DNA of 9,024 nt from the NCBI GenBank assembly GCA_947177085.1, contig CAMWTD010000073.1, positions 1 through 9,024 on the forward strand, read 5' to 3'. Below, one piece after another: positions 6,092 to 9,024 of the stretch. Numbering within the stretch: the stretch's first letter is position 1; every line of letters starts with the position of its first letter. The DNA comes from an uncultured Desulfovibrio sp. Lineage in GTDB: Bacteria > Desulfobacterota > Desulfovibrionia > Desulfovibrionales > Desulfovibrionaceae. The translations under genes and the position numbers were made by a program. The notes beneath the pieces are model-generated. The model did no database searches and was not told where the DNA came from. It saw nothing but the letters and a program-made list of their open reading frames with translations.

Positions 6092-6582
6092 CAGCGTCCC
6101 TCCCCGAGGCCCAGTTGCTTGAGCCAGTCGCGAAGTTCCCGCTCCGTGACGCCCGCGTTGAGGCGCCGCCCCGCGAGCCAGCGCCCGCCGGGGCAGAGCT
6201 TCTCCAGAATGGCGCCGCTCTCGCCGAGGGGGCTGCCGCCCGAGGTGGCGAAGGGGATCAGGGTCTTGCCGCTGAAGTCCCGGGCCTGGATAAAGGTCTC
6301 GATGATGCGCGGCGCCTGATACCACCAGATGGGAAAGCCCACGAAGACGGCGTCATAGGCCGCCGCGTCGGGCAGTTCCCCGGCGATGGCCGGGCGTGAG
6401 GCCGCGTCCGCCATTTCGAGGCTCGAGCGGCTCTTCTTGTCGTGCCAGTTGAGGTCGGCGGCCGTGTAGGGCACTGCCGGGGTGATGGCGTAGAGGTCCG
6501 CACCGGCGGTTTCTGCCAGCGCGTGCGCCACGCGCGCGGTCGTGCCGGTGGCGGAAAAGTAGGCGACGAGTATTTTGGTCAT
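6091..6582 (-). CDS. flavodoxin
   Basis: A 163-residue cytoplasmic flavodoxin that binds FMN and passes electrons or reduces small substrates. The phosphate-binding loop is FSATGTTARVA (9-19). The pair FPIWWYQAPRIIETF (83-97) carries the aromatic residues that stack on the isoalloxazine. FATSGGSPLGES (111-122) is the third FMN-contact loop. The length and the insertion around NWHDKKSRSS (45-54) fit the flavodoxin_4 type found next to CMD and aldo/keto reductase genes in anaerobes. No signal peptide is present, which sets it apart from its neighbours. AAGGA at 6594-6590 lies 7 nt before the ATG. It starts 20 nt after the lactonase-like gene and overlaps the CMD gene by one base, so it is central to one transcript. 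Confidence 0.92.
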   Translation of the reverse strand: MTKILVAYFSATGTTARVAHALAETAGADLYAITPAVPYTAADLNWHDKKSRSSLEMADAASRPAIAGELPDAAAYDAVFVGFPIWWYQAPRIIETFIQARDFSGKTLIPFATSGGSPLGESGAILEKLCPGGRWLAGRRLNAGVTERELRDWLKQLGLGEGR

Positions 6583-6602
6583 CTCTGGTTCCTTTGCGAA
6601 AG

Positions 6603-7631
6603 CTATTGGGGGCGCGCCGCCTGGTTTCCGGGCGCAAGGCCCGGGGCGAAGGCCGGCGCGGTGAAGATCGCGGCGTCCGGGCTCCCGCTCTCCGCCGTAT
6701 TGCTCGTGACGATGCGCACTTCCTTTTTCTCCGGGTGGATGGCGAGGCTTGTGGAGAGCAGGTTTTCGCCCTCGTCGCGCCCGGGCAGAAGTATCTGCCC
6801 GATGGGGAAGCCGTTGGGGTTGAAGATGAGCACCCGGCCCTGCGACATCATGGCCACATAGACATTGCCGTCCGCGTCCACGCGCATGGAGTCTGGCCCG
6901 CGCCCCGTGAACCTGTAGGGAATGTGCGAGCGGAAGGGCACGATTTCCGTGGCGTTCCTCACCGTGGTCTTGTGGAGCTGTTCGCGGGCGTATTCCGTGG
7001 CCCAGACGACCGAATCATCCGGGCTCAGGGCCACGCCGTTGGCCTGCGCCATGTTGGGGATGACCATGGTGAGGCCGCCGTCCGGCGCGCGGTAGACGAT
7101 GCCCCCGCCCGTCACCGTGCTCGAGCCCTTGCAATCGCTGAAATAGAAGCCGCCCTTGCCGTCAAAGACAAGGTCATTGGGGAGATGCCCCTTGTCCGCG
7201 CCCACGATGACCTCGGGGCGGCTCCCCGCTCCGGCCACGGCGAGGATGGAGCCCGCAGTGCCCTCGGGATTCTTCACCGCCATGAAGAGCCTGCCGTCGG
7301 GCCCGAAGGCCAGTCCGCACGGGGCGAGACCGTCCAGGACAACATGGTCGGAAAGCTCGTTTTCCGGCGTGAGCTGCCGCACCTTGCCGCCGGTGACGTC
7401 GCAAAAATAGAGGTTGCCCGCGCTGTCGAACACCGCGCCCTCGAGGATGTGGCGCTCGCTGTTCACCACCTTGAGGGGCTCCGCCACCGCCGTTTGCAGG
7501 CCCTGCTCGGAAAGCGGGATGGGCGCGGGCGTTCCCGCGCGGCCCTCGTAGCTGAAGGCGTCCGCGGCGCGGGCCGGGGCGGCAAGGGCGATCAGGGCGA
7601 GACAGGAAAGGCAGGCGCAGAGAAGTTTCAT
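6603..7631 (-). CDS. exported SMP-30/gluconolactonase-type beta-propeller
   Basis: A 342-residue protein with a Sec signal (residues 1-22, MKLL followed by a Cys/Leu/Ala core and cleavage after ARA) and a six-bladed propeller. Metal-ligand positions of the SMP-30/Drp35 lactonase family are recognisable: E64 in LEGAVFDSAGNLYF, N152 in LPNDLVFDGKGGFYFSD, N198 in ANGVALSPDD and D247 in PDSMRVDADGNVYVA. This supports a divalent-metal lactone hydrolase, although non-enzymatic propellers exist in the family. The chosen ATG has GGGGGGA a few bases upstream; an in-frame start at 7685 would add 18 residues before the signal and is rejected. The C-terminus from about 325 is Pro/Ala-rich. With the CMD-domain protein nearby, activity on an exported lactone is a reasonable but unproved idea. 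Confidence 0.88.
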   Translation of the reverse strand: MKLLCACLSCLALIALAAPARAADAFSYEGRAGTPAPIPLSEQGLQTAVAEPLKVVNSERHILEGAVFDSAGNLYFCDVTGGKVRQLTPENELSDHVVLDGLAPCGLAFGPDGRLFMAVKNPEGTAGSILAVAGAGSRPEVIVGADKGHLPNDLVFDGKGGFYFSDCKGSSTVTGGGIVYRAPDGGLTMVIPNMAQANGVALSPDDSVVWATEYAREQLHKTTVRNATEIVPFRSHIPYRFTGRGPDSMRVDADGNVYVAMMSQGRVLIFNPNGFPIGQILLPGRDEGENLLSTSLAIHPEKKEVRIVTSNTAESGSPDAAIFTAPAFAPGLAPGNQAARPQ

Positions 7632-7743
7632 CGATCCCCCCAAGGTGCAGGCTGGATATATCAGCATTGGCCGTGGCCCCCGCAAGGGCCAAAACGTGCA
7701 ATCAATGGCCCTTTTCGTTCAAAAGCCGGGCCCCGCGGGGCAA
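7632..7743 (-). promoter_or_regulatory. 112-nt gap with weak extended -10 promoter and small hairpins
   Basis: This gap separates the cytochrome b stop from the lactonase start. On the - strand, TGATATATC (7663-7655) resembles an extended -10 box about 24 nt before the lactonase ATG; no good -35 accompanies it. AAGGGCC (7684-7690) and GGCCCTT (7707-7713) form a 7-bp stem with a 16-nt loop, and GCCCCGCGGGGC spans 7731-7742. No stem is followed by a U-tract on the coding strand. The lactonase operon may therefore be partly read through from the Fe-S/cytochrome genes and partly started here. Confidence 0.3.
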
Positions 7744-8217
7744 TCAGCGGCGGCGGCCGCCCGGAAGCGGCAGGACGCAGCGGCCGCGCCCCAGAAGGCG
7801 CATGCAGCCGCGCAGGAGGAGAAAGAACGCGAAGAGCAGCGCGCAGGCCAGATGCCCGAGCTTGCAGATCGCATAGGTCGCGCCGTAGAGGGACACATCC
7901 TCCAGATTGTGGAGGATGAGCAGGAGCCCGCTCACCGCGAGCAGGATCACGAGCACAACGCGCAGCCGCCCCCAGCGGCTCAGGCGGAAGCGGCCGCCGC
8001 TCTCCCCGAACCATATCACCCCGGCATAGGCCGCCAGCAGGAGCATGGCCGCGGCCGACCAGTAGTGGATGACCGTGGGCGAGGTGTCCCACGTGTCGAT
8101 AAGGCCGTAGCGGTAGGCCACGGGCAAATGGGCGAGCCCGCTCACGAGGGCCGCGAGCACGGCCGCGTCCCACACCAGGAGGATAAAGGAGGAAAAGAGC
8201 GGCCCGCGGTCTCTCAT
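7744..8217 (-). CDS. small four-helix cytochrome b subunit
   Basis: A 157-residue membrane protein with four hydrophobic helices at about 9-30, 48-70, 85-105 and 115-138. Four histidines sit at helix positions: H30 (SGLAHLP), H51 (VIHYW), H103 (ILHNLED) and H122 (LGHLAC). This pattern suits axial ligation of two b hemes, as in formate dehydrogenase gamma/cytochrome b561-type quinone subunits, but the protein is shorter than FdnI. The C-terminus is very basic and faces the cytoplasm by the positive-inside rule. It overlaps the Fe-S subunit gene by ATGA, so the two should be made as partners: the Fe-S subunit exchanging electrons with the quinone pool through this protein. Heme binding is inferred from the histidines only. 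Confidence 0.8.
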   Translation of the reverse strand: MRDRGPLFSSFILLVWDAAVLAALVSGLAHLPVAYRYGLIDTWDTSPTVIHYWSAAAMLLLAAYAGVIWFGESGGRFRLSRWGRLRVVLVILLAVSGLLLILHNLEDVSLYGATYAICKLGHLACALLFAFFLLLRGCMRLLGRGRCVLPLPGGRRR

Positions 8218-9024
8218 GGGCGACGCCCTTTCTGGCTGTCGCGCCAGAGGCGCAGGCTGGCGAGCCCGGCCCCGGCGAGCGGCGCGGCGAGCACCCAGCC
8301 AAGCAGGTCATTTTCCTTTGTCATGGTCGCGCCGGGGGGCCTCAGGCTGGGCCGCCCCTGGCCCACCTGGTCCTGCCGCAAGAGCTCCACCTCAATGTCC
8401 CGGAAGGAGAGCTCCGACACATAGAAGGTGTTGGTCCCGCCATTGATGGTGCGGCCATAGACATCGCCCTTGCGCTCCTCCGCCAGCTTTTCCGCGAGGG
8501 CGAACATCTCCTCCCGGGGTCCGAAGTGCTGGGCCTTCCTGGGGCAGGCGCTCACGCAGGCCGGGTCGTGGCCCTCGGCGATCAGGTCCACGCAGTAGTC
8601 GCACTTGAAGACCTGGCCATTGCCCAGATAGCGGGGCGCAAGGTCGAGATAGACGCCCACGCCAGACTGGCGGCTGGGGATGTTCCACGGGCAGAAGCGG
8701 ATGCAGCGGCCGTCGCCCAGGCAGAAATTTTCATCGATATAGACGGCCCCGGTGGCCCTCTGCCGCGCGGCCCCGGCCGGGCAGAGGTTGACGCAGGGCG
8801 GATTGACGCACTGCATGCAGCGCCTCGGCAGAAAGACCCGGCGCATGGCCCCGCCCGTGCGGATGGTGCAGGACTGGATGTAGAGCCAGTTATAGGGGGT
8901 GAGGCGGTCGGTGACGTCGCGCCTGTCCGACCAGTCCTGGATGCGCACGCCCGGGGGATAGGGCTGGGGGATGGGATGCGCGGGCAGGGGAACCCGGGCG
9001 AGATTGCGCGCCCGGCAGGCGCTC
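8214..9024 (-). CDS. four-cluster Fe-S electron-transfer subunit, N-terminus cut by window end
   Basis: The reading frame runs off the right edge; about 269 residues are inside. It resembles beta subunits of molybdopterin oxidoreductases and HybA/FdnH. The edge keeps the end of ferredoxin motif I (ACRARN, 9020-9003). Counting from the GTG codon at 8948, motif II is C44/C47/C52/C56 (CX2CX4CX3CP), motif III is C76/D79/C82/C86 and motif IV is C116/C119/C131/C135. In motif III an Asp replaces the second Cys. A hydrophobic segment (about 216-235) followed by a basic tail suggests a C-terminal membrane anchor, as in FdnH and HybA. The GTG at 8948 is not the real start because the frame and motif I continue upstream. 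The overlapping cytochrome b is the likely quinone partner; a catalytic subunit, if any, would lie beyond the window. The electron donor or acceptor is unknown. Confidence 0.92.
   Translation of the reverse strand, partial: SACRARNLARVPLPAHPIPQPYPPGVRIQDWSDRRDVTDRLTPYNWLYIQSCTIRTGGAMRRVFLPRRCMQCVNPPCVNLCPAGAARQRATGAVYIDENFCLGDGRCIRFCPWNIPSRQSGVGVYLDLAPRYLGNGQVFKCDYCVDLIAEGHDPACVSACPRKAQHFGPREEMFALAEKLAEERKGDVYGRTINGGTNTFYVSELSFRDIEVELLRQDQVGQGRPSLRPPGATMTKENDLLGWVLAAPLAGAGLASLRLWRDSQKGRRP

Noticed and set aside
5078..6319. 413-codon open frame on the + strand opposite the CMD gene
   Set aside because: It crosses the hairpin and repeat region and the CMD gene with no domain; the opposite strand encodes the tandem CMD protein.
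6594..7919. 441-codon open frame on the + strand opposite the lactonase-like gene
   Set aside because: It spans a gene, an intergenic gap and part of another gene in antisense; composition is Arg/Gly/Ala-rich. The opposite strand carries a clear signal peptide and propeller motifs.

Overview
The window is GC-rich DNA that looks like an anaerobic delta-proteobacterium, most plausibly a Desulfovibrionaceae member. This is an inference from the gene set (exported Fe-S redox proteins, an Isf-like flavoprotein, a bacterial ferritin, a TctBA transporter) and base composition; no rRNA or marker gene is present to prove it. Coding density is high and the layout is two convergent blocks.

Left block, + strand (1-2346). 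A 294-base leader holds an AT-rich, nested inverted repeat (49-137) and a pair of GC-rich hairpins (216-256). It is followed by tctB (295-792) and tctA (838-2346), the two membrane subunits of a tripartite tricarboxylate transporter. The periplasmic binding protein TctC is not in the window. A strong bidirectional terminator (2372-2418) separates this block from the next.

Right block, - strand (2438-9024), read from right to left. First come the 3' part of a four-cluster Fe-S electron-transfer subunit cut by the window end (8214-9024) and a small four-helix, four-histidine cytochrome b (7744-8217) overlapping it by 4 nt. After 112 nt come an exported SMP-30-type lactonase/beta-propeller (6603-7631), a short-chain flavodoxin (6091-6582) and an exported tandem carboxymuconolactone decarboxylase-domain protein (5198-6091). 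After a 140-nt gap with a hairpin come a Tat-exported aldo/keto reductase with a C-terminal Fe-S domain (3777-5057) and a Tat-exported Isf-like flavoprotein (3112-3762). Last is an FtnA-type ferritin (2438-2950) with its own recognisable sigma70-like promoter.

Five of the proteins in the right block (lactonase, CMD protein, aldo/keto reductase, Isf-like flavoprotein and, by family, the Fe-S subunit) are predicted to work outside the cytoplasm or at its membrane. The working reading is a periplasmic redox/lactone-metabolising module fed from the quinone pool through the Fe-S/cytochrome b pair. The substrate cannot be deduced from the sequence.

Points worth attention are an Asp replacing a cluster-ligand Cys in the Fe-S subunit (CxxDxxC), a possible dual start giving exported and cytoplasmic forms of the flavoprotein, an aldo/keto reductase sent to a compartment without NADPH, and a 24-nt sequence shared between the left edge and the 5058-5197 gap that suggests an interspersed repeat family.
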